64,000 bases of DNA from Marivirga arenosa (GCF_030503895.2 NZ_CP129970.2:3878955-3942954); one strand, 5' to 3'. Positions 18,566 to 27,258 are shown, counted from the first letter of the stretch. Made by a program: numbers and translations. Notes: a model not told the origin generated them from the letters alone.

Positions 18566-19918
18566 ATGGAAGATATTTCAATTGCTTCTAAGAAACCAAA
18601 ATTAAGTTTTTGGGAAATCTGGAATATGAGTTTTGGATTTTTAGGAATTCAATTTGGGTTTGCGCTTCAAAACGCAAACGTAAGTAGAATATTTGAGACT
18701 TTAGGAGCTTCAAAAGATAGCCTTCCTATATTATGGTTAGCAGCACCGGTTACGGGCTTAATTGTTCAACCCATAATTGGATATTATTCTGATAAAACCT
18801 GGATTCCCAAATGGGGACGTAGAAGACCTTTCTTTGCAATAGGTGCTATATTGGCAACCATTGCATTATTCATCATGCCTAATTCACCGGCTCTTTGGGT
18901 TGCAGCAGGAATGCTATGGGTGATGGATGGCTCAATCAACATCAGCATGGAACCTTTCAGAGCATTTGTTGGTGATGTATTGCCCAATGAGCAACGAACG
19001 AAAGGCTTTGCCATGCAGGCATTTTTCATTGGTATTGGTGCGGTAGTCGCATCGGTTTTACCTTATGTTTTAACAAATTGGCTGGGCGTTTCAAATACCG
19101 CTGCATCAGGTGAAATTCCTGATTCCGTAAAATGGTCGTTTTATATAGGAGGTATTGCTTTCTCCTCAGCTGTAATGTGGACTGTGTTTAATTCAAAAGA
19201 ATACCCACCTGAAGACTTAGAAAAACTGAAAGCTGAAAATAGTGAAAGAAAGATCTTCAGTGGACTAGCTGAATCTTTCATAGGTATTTTCAAGATGCCT
19301 AAAACTATGATGCAATTGGCTTTTGTACAGTTCTTTTCTTGGTTTGCCTTATTTGCCATGTGGATTTATACTACTCCGGCAGTAACGGAGCATGTCTATG
19401 GTACCACGGACACTGAATCAGCGCTTTATAATGAAGGAGCAAACTGGGTAGGTATCATGTTTGGTGTTTATAACGGCATAGCGGCTTTAGCAGCATTTGG
19501 ATTACCCATTTTAGCAAAATATTTTGGCAGAAAAGGCACACATATGATTGCTTTATTGTGTGGTGGAGCTGGCTTAATCTCTATATTTTACATTAATGAT
19601 CCAAACACATTAGTCATCAGTATGATTGGCGTTGGTATAGCTTGGGCCAGTATTCTTTCATTGCCCTATGCTATGTTAAGTAGTGTTTTGCCTGCTGACA
19701 AAATGGGGTATTACATGGGAGTATTCAATTTTTTTATTGTTATCCCTCAAATCGTTGCTGCTGGTATATTAGGTTATATTTTGAGGAATTTCTTTCATAA
19801 TGATGCTGTTTATGCCCTAATCGTGGGGGGAATCTCAATGGCAATTGCAGCTTTCCTAAGTTTATTAGTAAGAGATATAGACGAAGAGAAAAGAAATAAA
19901 GCTAAAAGTAACAACTAA
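18566..19918 (+). CDS. MFS sugar transporter (maltose/sucrose, GPH/SLC45-like)
   Basis: A 450-residue protein with about twelve hydrophobic segments. Conserved loop motifs are GYYSDKTWIPKWGRRRPFF between helices 2 and 3 and MEPFRAFVGD in helix 4. Both are characteristic of plant-sucrose-transporter-like and bacterial maltose MFS carriers. It follows the GH31 gene and probably supplies its substrate by proton symport. The last 4 bp overlap the 3' end of the convergent xerD gene, so no room exists for a terminator between them. Confidence 0.88.
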   Translation: MEDISIASKKPKLSFWEIWNMSFGFLGIQFGFALQNANVSRIFETLGASKDSLPILWLAAPVTGLIVQPIIGYYSDKTWIPKWGRRRPFFAIGAILATIALFIMPNSPALWVAAGMLWVMDGSINISMEPFRAFVGDVLPNEQRTKGFAMQAFFIGIGAVVASVLPYVLTNWLGVSNTAASGEIPDSVKWSFYIGGIAFSSAVMWTVFNSKEYPPEDLEKLKAENSERKIFSGLAESFIGIFKMPKTMMQLAFVQFFSWFALFAMWIYTTPAVTEHVYGTTDTESALYNEGANWVGIMFGVYNGIAALAAFGLPILAKYFGRKGTHMIALLCGGAGLISIFYINDPNTLVISMIGVGIAWASILSLPYAMLSSVLPADKMGYYMGVFNFFIVIPQIVAAGILGYILRNFFHNDAVYALIVGGISMAIAAFLSLLVRDIDEEKRNKAKSNN

Positions 19919-20814
19919 GCTCTAGGGTGAAATTCTTTCAAGGTCTGAGATAAAAAATCACGATCTAAGTGAGTATAAATTTCAGTTGTGGTAATGGATT
20001 CATGTCCTAGCATTTCCTGAACAGCTCGTAAATCAGCTCCTCCTTCTATCAGATGAGTAGCAAATGAATGACGGAATGTATGGGGACTTACTTTTTTATG
20101 AACACCTGCTAAATTGACCTGCTTTTTAATCATGGTAAAAATAGATACCCTGCTGATCGATCCTCCAAAACGATTTAGAAAGACAATATCTTTAGCTTCA
20201 GGCTTTGGGTTTTGATGAATTCTGACTTCATTGATATAAATCTTCAAATGCTTGGAAGCCGACTTTCCCATCGGTACTAATCTTTCCTTGCTCCCCTTCC
20301 CTATTATTCTTAAAAAGCCTATATCAAAATAAGTATTGGATATTTTTAAATTCACTGCTTCACTTACTCTAAGACCAGATGAATACAATACTTCCAGTAT
20401 AGTCCTATCTCTTTGTCCATTTGCATTAGTTAAATCCACTGAATTAAAGATACGATCAATTTCTTCCGTGCTCAACACATCAGGTAGTTTTCGCCCTAAC
20501 TTTGGAGCCTCTAATAATTCTGCCGGATTCTCTTTTATAATATCTTCATATAATAAATATTTAAAAAAGCCTTTTATACCTGATACTACTCTTGCTTGGG
20601 TATGGACCGTCATACCTAATTCATTTACATATTCTAAAAAATTATGTAAATCAGAAGGCTTAACTTCTAAAGGATCGTTTTTAGGATTGGAGAAATCCAA
20701 AAACTGTTTTAGCTTTATCACATCATGGATATAAGCAGAAACGGTGTTTTCAGCTAATGAGCGTTCTAATTGTAAATAATTCCTATATTCAGTTAAAAAT
20801 ATATCCCAAGCCAT
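19915..20814 (-). CDS. xerD: Tyrosine recombinase XerD
   Basis: A 299-residue site-specific recombinase, normal Xer length. The N-terminal SAM-like core-binding domain begins with the family pattern YLQLERSLAENTVSAY. The catalytic residues are visible: Arg in SSGLRVSEA, Lys in GKGSKER, His-x-x-Arg in SPHTFRHSFATH, His in LGHESI and the nucleophile Tyr in TEIYTH. With XerC it resolves chromosome dimers at dif. The housekeeping context (aroQ divergent 11 bp away) argues for the chromosomal XerD rather than a mobile-element integrase. Confidence 0.9.
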   Translation of the reverse strand: MAWDIFLTEYRNYLQLERSLAENTVSAYIHDVIKLKQFLDFSNPKNDPLEVKPSDLHNFLEYVNELGMTVHTQARVVSGIKGFFKYLLYEDIIKENPAELLEAPKLGRKLPDVLSTEEIDRIFNSVDLTNANGQRDRTILEVLYSSGLRVSEAVNLKISNTYFDIGFLRIIGKGSKERLVPMGKSASKHLKIYINEVRIHQNPKPEAKDIVFLNRFGGSISRVSIFTMIKKQVNLAGVHKKVSPHTFRHSFATHLIEGGADLRAVQEMLGHESITTTEIYTHLDRDFLSQTLKEFHPRA

Positions 20815-20825
20815 AATTAAATGTA

Positions 20826-21254
20826 ATGGATAAAAAGAAAATCATAATCATAAATGGACCAAATTTAAATCTTTTAGGTAAAAGAGAACCTGAAATATAT
20901 GGAGCAGCTTCATTTGATGAATTTATAAAAAAATTAAGACTAGATTACCCTGATGTAGAACTAGATTATTATCAATCCAATATAGAAGGTGAGTTGGTAT
21001 CAAAAATTCAGGAATCCGATTCTGCCTATGATGGAATTATTTTAAATGCTGCGGCCTACACCCACACCTCTGTTGCCATACATGATGCAATTGGCGCTAT
21101 AGACACAGCTGTTATAGAAGTTCATATATCCAACATTTATAAAAGAGAAGTATTTCGACATAAAAGCTTGATTTCATCAAAATGTATAGGAATGATTTCA
21201 GGCTTAGGATTATCAGGATACAAATTAGCCTTAGAGCATTTTAAAACTTTATAA
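20826..21254 (+). CDS. aroQ: Type II 3-dehydroquinate dehydratase
   Basis: A 142-residue dodecameric-type dehydroquinase of the shikimate pathway, removing water from 3-dehydroquinate. The N-terminus IINGPNLNLLGKREPEIYG carries the conserved Asn and the active-site loop with Arg and Tyr. Later motifs are YQSNIEGELV, ILNAAAYTHTSVAIHDA and EVHISNIYKREVFRHKS. The mgsA gene follows after 10 bp, so both probably share a transcript. Confidence 0.97.
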   Translation: MDKKKIIIINGPNLNLLGKREPEIYGAASFDEFIKKLRLDYPDVELDYYQSNIEGELVSKIQESDSAYDGIILNAAAYTHTSVAIHDAIGAIDTAVIEVHISNIYKREVFRHKSLISSKCIGMISGLGLSGYKLALEHFKTL

Positions 21255-21264
21255 ATCTAATGAT

Positions 21265-21636
21265 ATGAAAATAGCAATCATTGCTCACGATGGTAAAAAA
21301 CCAGAGATGGTTTCTTTCCTCAATAAAAATAAAGAAAAGCTTTCTAAGGTATCATTAGTAGCCACAGGCACCACAGGCGGATATGTAGAAAATACTGGTT
21401 TAAAGGTAGAAAAGCTTTTGTCTGGCCCAATTGGTGGAGATGCTCAAATTGCTGCATTATCTGCCGAAAAAAAGCTTGAAATGGTGTTATTCTTTAGAGA
21501 TCCTCTAGGCAAGCATCCTCATGAACCAGACGTTCAAATGTTGATGAGAATTTGTGATGTTCATAATATCCCAATTGCCACAAACCCAGCAACTGCCCAA
21601 TTACTTATTGATGCTTTCTGGAGTAAACAGATGTAA
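21265..21636 (+). CDS. mgsA: Methylglyoxal synthase
   Basis: A 123-residue enzyme converting dihydroxyacetone phosphate to methylglyoxal and phosphate, a bypass of lower glycolysis under phosphate limitation. Motifs: AHDGKKPEM, ATGTTGG (phosphate binding), GPIGGDAQI (catalytic Asp), FFRDPLGKHPHEPDVQ and IPIATNPATAQL. It is slightly shorter than the E. coli enzyme (152 residues), but all active-site stretches are there. It is a neighbour of aroQ. Confidence 0.96.
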   Translation: MKIAIIAHDGKKPEMVSFLNKNKEKLSKVSLVATGTTGGYVENTGLKVEKLLSGPIGGDAQIAALSAEKKLEMVLFFRDPLGKHPHEPDVQMLMRICDVHNIPIATNPATAQLLIDAFWSKQM

Positions 21637-21708
21637 GCTATTTTATTATTGACCTTCAAGCACTTATAAGCAAAATATTTTATTGATCAGCATTGCCAAT
21701 GCTTTAAA

Positions 21709-21726
21709 ATTGTATTATATTACAAT
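21709..21726. repeat. AT-rich palindrome before the glutamate-synthase-like gene
   Basis: ATTGTA-TTATAT-TACAAT has perfect 6-bp arms and ends 22 bp before the ATG at 21748. It could be an operator or part of the promoter. AT-rich palindromes occur by chance in such DNA, so this is weak. Confidence 0.3.
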
Positions 21727-21747
21727 ACACTATTAATTTTCTATGCT

Positions 21748-23472
21748 ATGGCTGATCGTGAATTTATACAATCTGGTACAACCGGACCTCGCCTTAAATA
21801 CATCCTAAAAATCTTTAATAGCTATACTACAGCCTGGATATTTTCAGCTTTGGTATTAACGGCAGCTTATGGCTATTTTTTTCAATCCGAATATTTGAAA
21901 GAATCAGGCATTTGGTCTTTAGCCTTGACTTTAGGAGGAGAGTTTATTATTGCGCTTTTAATTACAGGCTTTATAACCTTATTCATTTACGATAAAAGAC
22001 AAAAAGACACTCCTATTCAAAGAGTTTTTCCAGTAGTCATTTGGGGTAGAAAATTATTAGTAAAAATTGGCCCTTTATTAAGGCAATACCTTTTCTCTAA
22101 TGATCAGGAAGAAACTCCTTACAATAGAATAACCAGAAACTGGATTTATGCTACCTCTTCTGGTGCCAGAAACACCATTGGCTTCGGTAGCCAAGTTGAT
22201 ATGGATAAAGTAGGAACAACCTTAATTATGCCGGCTACTTTTACCAATACCAAAACTATGACCGGAGAGGAAACCGGGCAATTCTATAAAAAGGTAATTG
22301 GCAAACATACTGGAGTTGAAACATATACCCTCAACCATTTTGTACACATCAGTGCCATGTCATATGGTGCTTTATCTTTTAATGCACATGCATCTCTTAA
22401 TAAAGGCGCTAAAATGGCAGGCATACTCCATAATACAGGAGAAGGGGCTTTAGCACCTTGTCATGAGTATGGAGGTGCAGATCTCGTATTTCAAATTGGA
22501 ACTGCTAAATATGGAATCCGAAATGAAAATGGAGAGATGGATGATCGTTTGCTGAAAGAAATGGCAGATCATCCTCAAGTAAAAATGTTTGAGATCAAAT
22601 TAGCCCAAGGTGCCAAACCCGGAAAAGGTGGTATGCTTTTGAAGGAAAAAATCACCCCAGAAATCGCTAAAATCAGAAAAATACCAATGGGTAAAGATGC
22701 CTTTGCTCCAGCAAGGCACAAAGAGTTTACCGATGTTGATGGATTATTCAATTTCATTGATAAAGTAAGAGGAATTGTAAATAAGCCTGTCGGAATTAAA
22801 ATGGTGATTGGTCACACTGCCGAAATTGAAGACATCGCCAAGAAAATGAAAGAGGAACCCGGTAGAGGGCCTGACTATATCGTAATTGATGGAGGTGATG
22901 GTGGAACAGGGGCATCTCCTCATGTTTTAAGCTCTTATGCGGGCTTACCTATGAAACAGGCCCTCGCAGTAGCTGATTGGGCTTTAAAAAATAATGGTGT
23001 GCGTGATAAAGTGATATTATTCGCTAGTGGAAAAGTAGCCACAACAATTGATATAGCTGTTGCAATGGCCCTAGGTGCAGATGCCGTTTACATAGCTCGT
23101 GGATTCATGCTTTCTCTTGGCTGTATACAAGCCCTGGAATGCCATACCAATGCTTGTCCTACCGGAATTGCTACTCAAAACAAAAAGCTGCAGAAGGCCA
23201 TTGATATTGACGCAGCAGCTAAGAGAGTAGCCACTTATGCAGATGCTTTATATAAAGAAACACAAATGCTAGCTGAGTCCTGCGGCTATGATAGTCCAAG
23301 CCAAATTACAGCTGATGACATTATGGTAGTTACCTCCCCAGGCCATTTAGATTATCTTTCTGAATTACATGGCATCTCAGCCTTTGAAGCCAGCAACGAA
23401 CGTAGACAAGCAAAAGAAGGCAATATGAGTGTAGGTGAGATGAAGATGAAAAGGGAGCAAGTGCATACTTGA
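21748..23472 (+). CDS. FMN-binding glutamate synthase family protein, membrane-anchored
   Basis: A 574-residue protein with two N-terminal transmembrane helices (about residues 27-46 and 52-82). These are followed by a glutamate-synthase central/FMN domain: SAMSYGALSFNAH, GEGALAPCHEYGGADLVFQIGTAKYG, KLAQGAKPGKGGMLL, IVIDGGDGGTGASP. The Cys-rich LECHTNACPTGIATQ is the place where GltB carries its iron-sulphur cluster ligands. The glutaminase domain of GltB is absent. Stand-alone proteins of this type are common in Bacteroidota and may be redox enzymes rather than true glutamate synthases. The substrate is unknown. Confidence 0.85.
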   Translation: MADREFIQSGTTGPRLKYILKIFNSYTTAWIFSALVLTAAYGYFFQSEYLKESGIWSLALTLGGEFIIALLITGFITLFIYDKRQKDTPIQRVFPVVIWGRKLLVKIGPLLRQYLFSNDQEETPYNRITRNWIYATSSGARNTIGFGSQVDMDKVGTTLIMPATFTNTKTMTGEETGQFYKKVIGKHTGVETYTLNHFVHISAMSYGALSFNAHASLNKGAKMAGILHNTGEGALAPCHEYGGADLVFQIGTAKYGIRNENGEMDDRLLKEMADHPQVKMFEIKLAQGAKPGKGGMLLKEKITPEIAKIRKIPMGKDAFAPARHKEFTDVDGLFNFIDKVRGIVNKPVGIKMVIGHTAEIEDIAKKMKEEPGRGPDYIVIDGGDGGTGASPHVLSSYAGLPMKQALAVADWALKNNGVRDKVILFASGKVATTIDIAVAMALGADAVYIARGFMLSLGCIQALECHTNACPTGIATQNKKLQKAIDIDAAAKRVATYADALYKETQMLAESCGYDSPSQITADDIMVVTSPGHLDYLSELHGISAFEASNERRQAKEGNMSVGEMKMKREQVHT

Positions 23473-23529
23473 TTTTCACCTTATTATAGCCTTAAATGTA
23501 TATGACATATATTAGACAATTCAATGGTT

Positions 23530-23634
23530 CAAGCGTCCGCTTGGACCAAATAAGAAATATGAATTACAAGTAATAACGATTTGTGTAAAATATAATATCA
23601 ATTATAATTCTTGTACCGAACAAGCGGACGCTTG
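23530..23634. repeat. Pair of inverted REP-like sequences
   Basis: CAAGCGTCCGCTTG at 23530-23543 and CAAGCGGACGCTTG at 23621-23634 are exact reverse complements. Each is itself nearly palindromic and they are separated by 77 bp of AT-rich DNA. Their high GC content contrasts with the surroundings. The form resembles repetitive extragenic palindromes mobilised by RAYT/IS200-type transposases, but no transposase gene is present in this window. Confidence 0.65.
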
Positions 23635-23700
23635 CTCGAGAGCAATATAGATTAAAAAAATCTGCTAATCTTATCCAAATTAAGCTTTATGCATAAAAAA

Positions 23701-23743
23701 ACCTCCTCCGTTTTTGACACGAAGGAGGTAAAAAAAGAGGTCA
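23701..23743 (-). terminator. Terminator hairpin plus tRNA-Cys 3'-end-like octamer
   Basis: ACCTCCTCCGT / ACGAAGGAGGT (23701-23729) forms an 11-bp stem with one mismatch. A run of A on its left gives a minus-strand U-tract. GAGGTCAC follows at 23736-23743. The same arrangement, including the 14-nt CATAAAAAAACCTC and the octamer, occurs beside the genuine tRNA-Cys at 27011-27071. No tRNA lies upstream of this copy, so the terminator appears to have lost its gene. Confidence 0.6.
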
Positions 23744-23902
23744 CATAGTATGGTAATTAGAAAGTCATAACCAGATTCATATAAGCCTTTAGATTTGAGA
23801 TATTCAACTATTTTCTTTTTCATTCCCTACTTTGGGAATTAACGGTTTAAAGAATTTTTATTAGATTGAATTTTAATTCAAACTTAAAAATATTAAATAT
23901 TT

Positions 23903-24292
23903 ATGGGGTATAATTACTTTTACATAGTTGGATGGTTTGGAGCTTCACTATTAGTAGGGTTATTGGGAAAAGATAGAAAGATTGGATTTGCAGTATCGTT
24001 CATTGTGTCATTACTATTAAGTCCGTTAATAGGGTTAATTGTGACCTCATTTTCAGCAAGAGTTATAAAAGTTAATCAAAGAAGTAACTATAAAGTGTAT
24101 AAAGAACTAGGTGCAAAAGCTGAATATAAGGACAAAACAAATGAAGCTATCGACCATTATATGGATGCACTTTATCATTTAGAAAACGATTACAAAAACA
24201 AGAAGATATCCAAATCACAGAATGAAAAAAGACTGCAGCATATTGATGAATTGAAAAGGAAGGTTGAAGAATTAAAAAAGAAGTCAGCTTAA
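23903..24292 (+). CDS. Small membrane protein with C-terminal helical/coiled-coil tail, unknown
   Basis: A 129-residue protein. Two hydrophobic segments (about residues 3-21 and 26-50) are followed by a charged region. That region contains a TPR-like stretch (YKELGAKAEYKDKTNEAIDH) and a basic coiled-coil or SHOCT-like end (KISKSQNEKRLQHIDELKRK). I recognise no specific family. It is the first gene of the accessory patch, convergent with the next gene and followed 1 bp later by a GC-rich palindrome. Confidence 0.6.
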   Translation: MGYNYFYIVGWFGASLLVGLLGKDRKIGFAVSFIVSLLLSPLIGLIVTSFSARVIKVNQRSNYKVYKELGAKAEYKDKTNEAIDHYMDALYHLENDYKNKKISKSQNEKRLQHIDELKRKVEELKKKSA

Positions 24293-24309
24293 GGTCAGAC
24301 CCCCTGACC
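24293..24309. repeat. GC-rich palindrome GGTCAG-N5-CTGACC
   Basis: A perfect 6-bp inverted repeat immediately after the stop codon of the preceding gene, within GGTCAGACCCCCTGACCCC. It lacks a T-tract. Similar GGTCAG...CTGACC pieces are, to my recollection, part of REP-like or transposon-end sequences in many genomes, so it may be a mobile-repeat trace. Confidence 0.45.
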
Positions 24310-24401
24310 CCAAAAATCATAGAAAAACGAAAGATAGATTTGGTGTGTGATTTAAATTCGCTTGCTGCTAGATATGAGATATGCCCCATATTAAGAATTA
24401 A

Positions 24402-25199
24402 CTATAACTCTCTTATTATTGAATAGATACGTTTATAATTTAAAATTGGTAGGTACATATTTTTAAGTTTGTGAATCGTTTCGATTTTATAAGGGTCATC
24501 TTCTAGTCTTTCATTAAAAACCTCAATCATAACATTTATATTTAAATATTGAAAAATATTTTTAAATAGCTGGTCAAATTCATTTGGAAAACTTGCAATC
24601 AAAATATTTAAAGTGGGTTTTTCTATACCAACCTTTTTTAATAACAATATTTGATTATCAAGCTTAGAACAAGTTTTAAAAAAAATATTTAAGTGATCTT
24701 CATTTAGAGTCAAAATCACATTTTGTTCTTTTTGTAGTTTATTACTTTTGTCTGCAGGGTCAGAACTAAGTATGTACATATAACCAGCAAAAATAGTATT
24801 TAATTTATTTATTGTTTTTTTAATATCTGCATCAAAGTATTCAGCTATCTTAATTTTTTCACTTAAAATAATCTGGATTTGATTAGCTTCTTTGTTCTGC
24901 TGTACAATGGATTCATTTGCTTTAACAATATCTTTATTTGCTTCTACCATCGCATCATTAGCATCAGTCATTTTTTTTAGTTCTCTTTGCTGCAATTTAT
25001 AGTTAACGTAAAGAAGACCAACAGTGAAAGCAGTTAATAATAATGTCAATGTTTTATAAACATTCTCAAATGAAAAAAAACTGTTTTCAGAATCATAAAA
25101 TACTGCTGCAAATAATAAAACAGTTATTGAAATAAAGCATACTATAATAATATAATATGAAACTTTAATGATTTGATATAGTAGGTTTGATTTCTGCAT
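24402..25199 (-). CDS. Membrane-anchored protein with coiled coil, unknown
   Basis: From the ATG at 25199 this gives 265 residues. A TTG nine codons upstream (25226) is an alternative. Two transmembrane helices (about residues 10-32 and 47-68) are followed by a heptad-rich coiled coil (ELKKMTDANDAMVEANKDIV onward). A cytoplasmic helical domain of about 160 residues completes it. This layout (2 TM, coiled coil, helical end) recalls phage-defence or abortive-infection membrane proteins, but I see no diagnostic motif and do not assign a function. Confidence 0.55.
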   Translation of the reverse strand: MQKSNLLYQIIKVSYYIIIVCFISITVLLFAAVFYDSENSFFSFENVYKTLTLLLTAFTVGLLYVNYKLQQRELKKMTDANDAMVEANKDIVKANESIVQQNKEANQIQIILSEKIKIAEYFDADIKKTINKLNTIFAGYMYILSSDPADKSNKLQKEQNVILTLNEDHLNIFFKTCSKLDNQILLLKKVGIEKPTLNILIASFPNEFDQLFKNIFQYLNINVMIEVFNERLEDDPYKIETIHKLKNMYLPILNYKRIYSIIREL

Positions 25200-25334
25200 A
25201 AGGTTTTGATCTATATTCTCCTGCAAGATATAAAACTATCCCACAGTTTTGAATCGAGCAATGATTGAATTAATCTTGTACTAAGATATAATTTATATAA
25301 TCTTGTCGTTAAACATAAATAAAATTAAAAACTG

Positions 25335-25736
25335 ATGTACACAACCAAAACCAATAAAGACTTACTAAGCACACTTAAATTTGAATTGGAATTATTAGAT
25401 GGTGCTGAATTAAAAGATTATAATACCCAATTAGAAACGTTATTGAGTAGTTATTTGAATTTAGAATTATATAATAACACTGTAGTAAATTTTAGACTAG
25501 AATATATCAGAAAGCTATTTCAAATAAGTCAAAAATTACGGGATTACCTAAGCAAACCAGATACAAGTATTAGCGACATATTAGCACTAAAAAATGGTAA
25601 AGGGGTTATCACTTATTATAAATATTTATTACAATATAGAGACGTGATTAAACCCTTATATCTGGTAATTAATGAAGAACTAAAACAAAGTCTATATTAC
25701 CAGTATAGTACGATTGATAACATTAGAGATATTTAG
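25335..25736 (+). CDS. Hypothetical protein, helical
   Basis: A 133-residue Leu/Tyr-rich soluble protein, mostly predicted helix, without signal peptide or membrane segment. The 3' end overlaps that of the convergent sigma-like gene by 4 bp. Codon use is AT-rich like the neighbouring orphan genes. I recognise no family. Confidence 0.5.
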   Translation: MYTTKTNKDLLSTLKFELELLDGAELKDYNTQLETLLSSYLNLELYNNTVVNFRLEYIRKLFQISQKLRDYLSKPDTSISDILALKNGKGVITYYKYLLQYRDVIKPLYLVINEELKQSLYYQYSTIDNIRDI

Positions 25737-26464
25737 CATCGTTCTAAATCCCATTTATGTAAAGCCTCATTCAATGCATTGAAATCTTCAATATCATCAA
25801 CACAGGTAAAATCTTTATAATGCCTGTTTGAACTATATACCAGCTTTATAATTCCATAGGTTTTGCGACCACCACCATTGTATAAGGTCTCATATATTCG
25901 TCTTAAGCCACCGTTGTATTTAGTAGATAAGTAGTAGGTAATCAGATAATGGTGAATGGTATCACCATAATCTGCAGTAAGGATTGCTTTAATATCATTA
26001 AGGTATTGAACATATACTTGTTTTCGTCCAGAAGTGATTATTGCTTCATCAACCAGTTTTAATAATCTCTTATTATGGTTCAGTTCTCGATTCACCATCA
26101 CATCAGCTAATAATGAATTCTCACTTACTTCATTGATATCTACTTCAACATACTTCTTTTTTCTCAGGTGGGTGATGATAGTATTTTTAATTATCTGCTG
26201 CACATAGCTAAATGAAGGTTTGCTACTATCGAAGCCATTTTTAAGACCGTGAAAAGCTTTTGTAATGGTTAAAGCTCTGATATCATCTATATCTTTCTTA
26301 AGCTGTGGTTGATTTGAAAAGTAATGCTTGTATATCATATCGAACATCTTTTCAACCTGTGGTAATAACTCAGCAAATGCAGTGTTACATTTTTCTGTAT
26401 CAGTAGCTGTGCTGATAATAGTGCATAGCTTTTGTTCTTTATCGTTCCAGTACTTTGTATTCAT
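25733..26464 (-). CDS. Sigma-70 region 2-like protein
   Basis: A 243-residue protein whose residues about 63-110 read like sigma region 2: IDDIRALTITKAFHGLKNGF, then FDSSKPSFSYVQQIIKNTI, then ITHLRKKK. This corresponds to the 'D...ET...KA......FDp.rgsF..y...I.rN.iid.lR.kk' pattern of ECF and phage-type sigma factors. The C-terminal half (about 160-243) is less clear. GGGRKTYGIIKLVYSSNRHY could be a degenerate region 4 helix-turn-helix. It may be an alternative sigma factor encoded by a mobile element, or a sigma-derived DNA-binding protein. No anti-sigma gene is evident. Confidence 0.5.
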   Translation of the reverse strand: MNTKYWNDKEQKLCTIISTATDTEKCNTAFAELLPQVEKMFDMIYKHYFSNQPQLKKDIDDIRALTITKAFHGLKNGFDSSKPSFSYVQQIIKNTIITHLRKKKYVEVDINEVSENSLLADVMVNRELNHNKRLLKLVDEAIITSGRKQVYVQYLNDIKAILTADYGDTIHHYLITYYLSTKYNGGLRRIYETLYNGGGRKTYGIIKLVYSSNRHYKDFTCVDDIEDFNALNEALHKWDLERC

Positions 26465-26582
26465 CTTTTTTAAATAAATACTGCAACGGAAAGCAAAAGC
26501 ACAGATTGACTATAAAAAAACCAGGTTTTTAAATGTATGCTAATTTACATCTTATATTGCTGGTAAAACTAAAACAATAATT

Positions 26583-26945
26583 ATGACAGAAATTAAAAAA
26601 AGTCTTATAGAAGACTACATCCGTAACTTTGATGCTCTTCAAAATGAAAGTGAAGCCCACTATGTACATAATGTGGCAGGTAAAATGTTGAAGGAAGATT
26701 TGGAGGAATTGAAATATGTATGTTCAGATTTAGAAGATGGTACAATTGATAAGCAGGCAATTTTCGTCTTTAATGAACAATATAGGTTATACCAAGAACT
26801 GTTTCAGTCAATCAAAAACAAAGAGGCTGAAATTCTTAACGCACTTCACGTTGAAGATAATGACCTAAATCAAAAACTGTACCTCCTGCGTGATATCCTT
26901 ACAATGCTTCCGAAAGCACGTAAAACCCTAAATACCCTTTTATAA
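26583..26945 (+). CDS. Hypothetical helical protein, divergent from the sigma-like gene
   Basis: A 120-residue acidic, entirely helical-looking protein (EDYIRNFDALQNESEAHYVH, LKEDLEELKYVCSDLEDG, LLRDILTMLPKARKTLNTLL). It has no membrane segment. It shares a 118-bp intergenic region with the sigma-like gene, which may be an expression target. Family unknown. A role as regulator or anti-sigma partner is possible, but only from position. Confidence 0.5.
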   Translation: MTEIKKSLIEDYIRNFDALQNESEAHYVHNVAGKMLKEDLEELKYVCSDLEDGTIDKQAIFVFNEQYRLYQELFQSIKNKEAEILNALHVEDNDLNQKLYLLRDILTMLPKARKTLNTLL

Positions 26946-27019
26946 GTAATAAAAATGCTTTAAAAGGTGTTTTTTAACTTGAATTATGTTTTAAAAGGGT
27001 ATTCATAAAACATAAAAAA

Positions 27020-27054
27020 ACCTCTAACTTCCTGAAAATCATTTAGTTAGAGGT
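27020..27054 (-). terminator. Terminator after tRNA-Cys
   Basis: A perfect 10-bp stem (ACCTCTAACT / AGTTAGAGGT) with an A-run on the left giving a minus-strand U-tract. It lies 10 bp past the tRNA-Cys 3' end. Confidence 0.85.
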
Positions 27055-27064
27055 AAAAATAATG

Positions 27065-27135
27065 AGGTCACGAGCGGATTCGAACCGCTGTAGATGGTTT
27101 TGCAGACCACTGCCTAGCCGCTCGGCCACGTGACC
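27065..27135 (-). tRNA. tRNA-Cys (anticodon GCA)
   Basis: Acceptor GGTCACG pairs with CGTGACC, discriminator T (U73, the cysteine identity base). The anticodon loop CTGCAAA gives GCA, and the T-arm has GGTTCGAATCC. CCA is not encoded. An accessory gene patch lies directly downstream of its 3' end. Confidence 0.97.
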
Positions 27136-27258
27136 CTTTCCGCTTTTGCGATTGCAAAAATAGACATATTATTGCGCTTGTCAAACACAGATAGAGAATA
27201 ATTACAAAATTATTTCAAATCCATTTTGTATCAAGCAATTATGTCATAAAAATAAAAA

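Larger units (their letters stand above)
23473..23902. other. Gene-free 430-bp stretch at the left edge of the accessory patch
   Basis: No coding frame is credible here. It contains an inverted pair of 14-nt sequences (23530-23634), a hairpin with a minus-strand U-tract (23701-23729), and, at 23736-23743, an octamer identical to the tRNA-Cys 3' end with the base that follows its discriminator. The rest is AT-rich without recognisable features apart from the run-up to the next gene. Confidence 0.6.

Noticed and set aside
19915..20814. XerD considered as an integrase of a mobile element
   Set aside because: Length and motifs fit chromosomal XerD, neighbours are core metabolic genes, and no att-like repeats are visible nearby.
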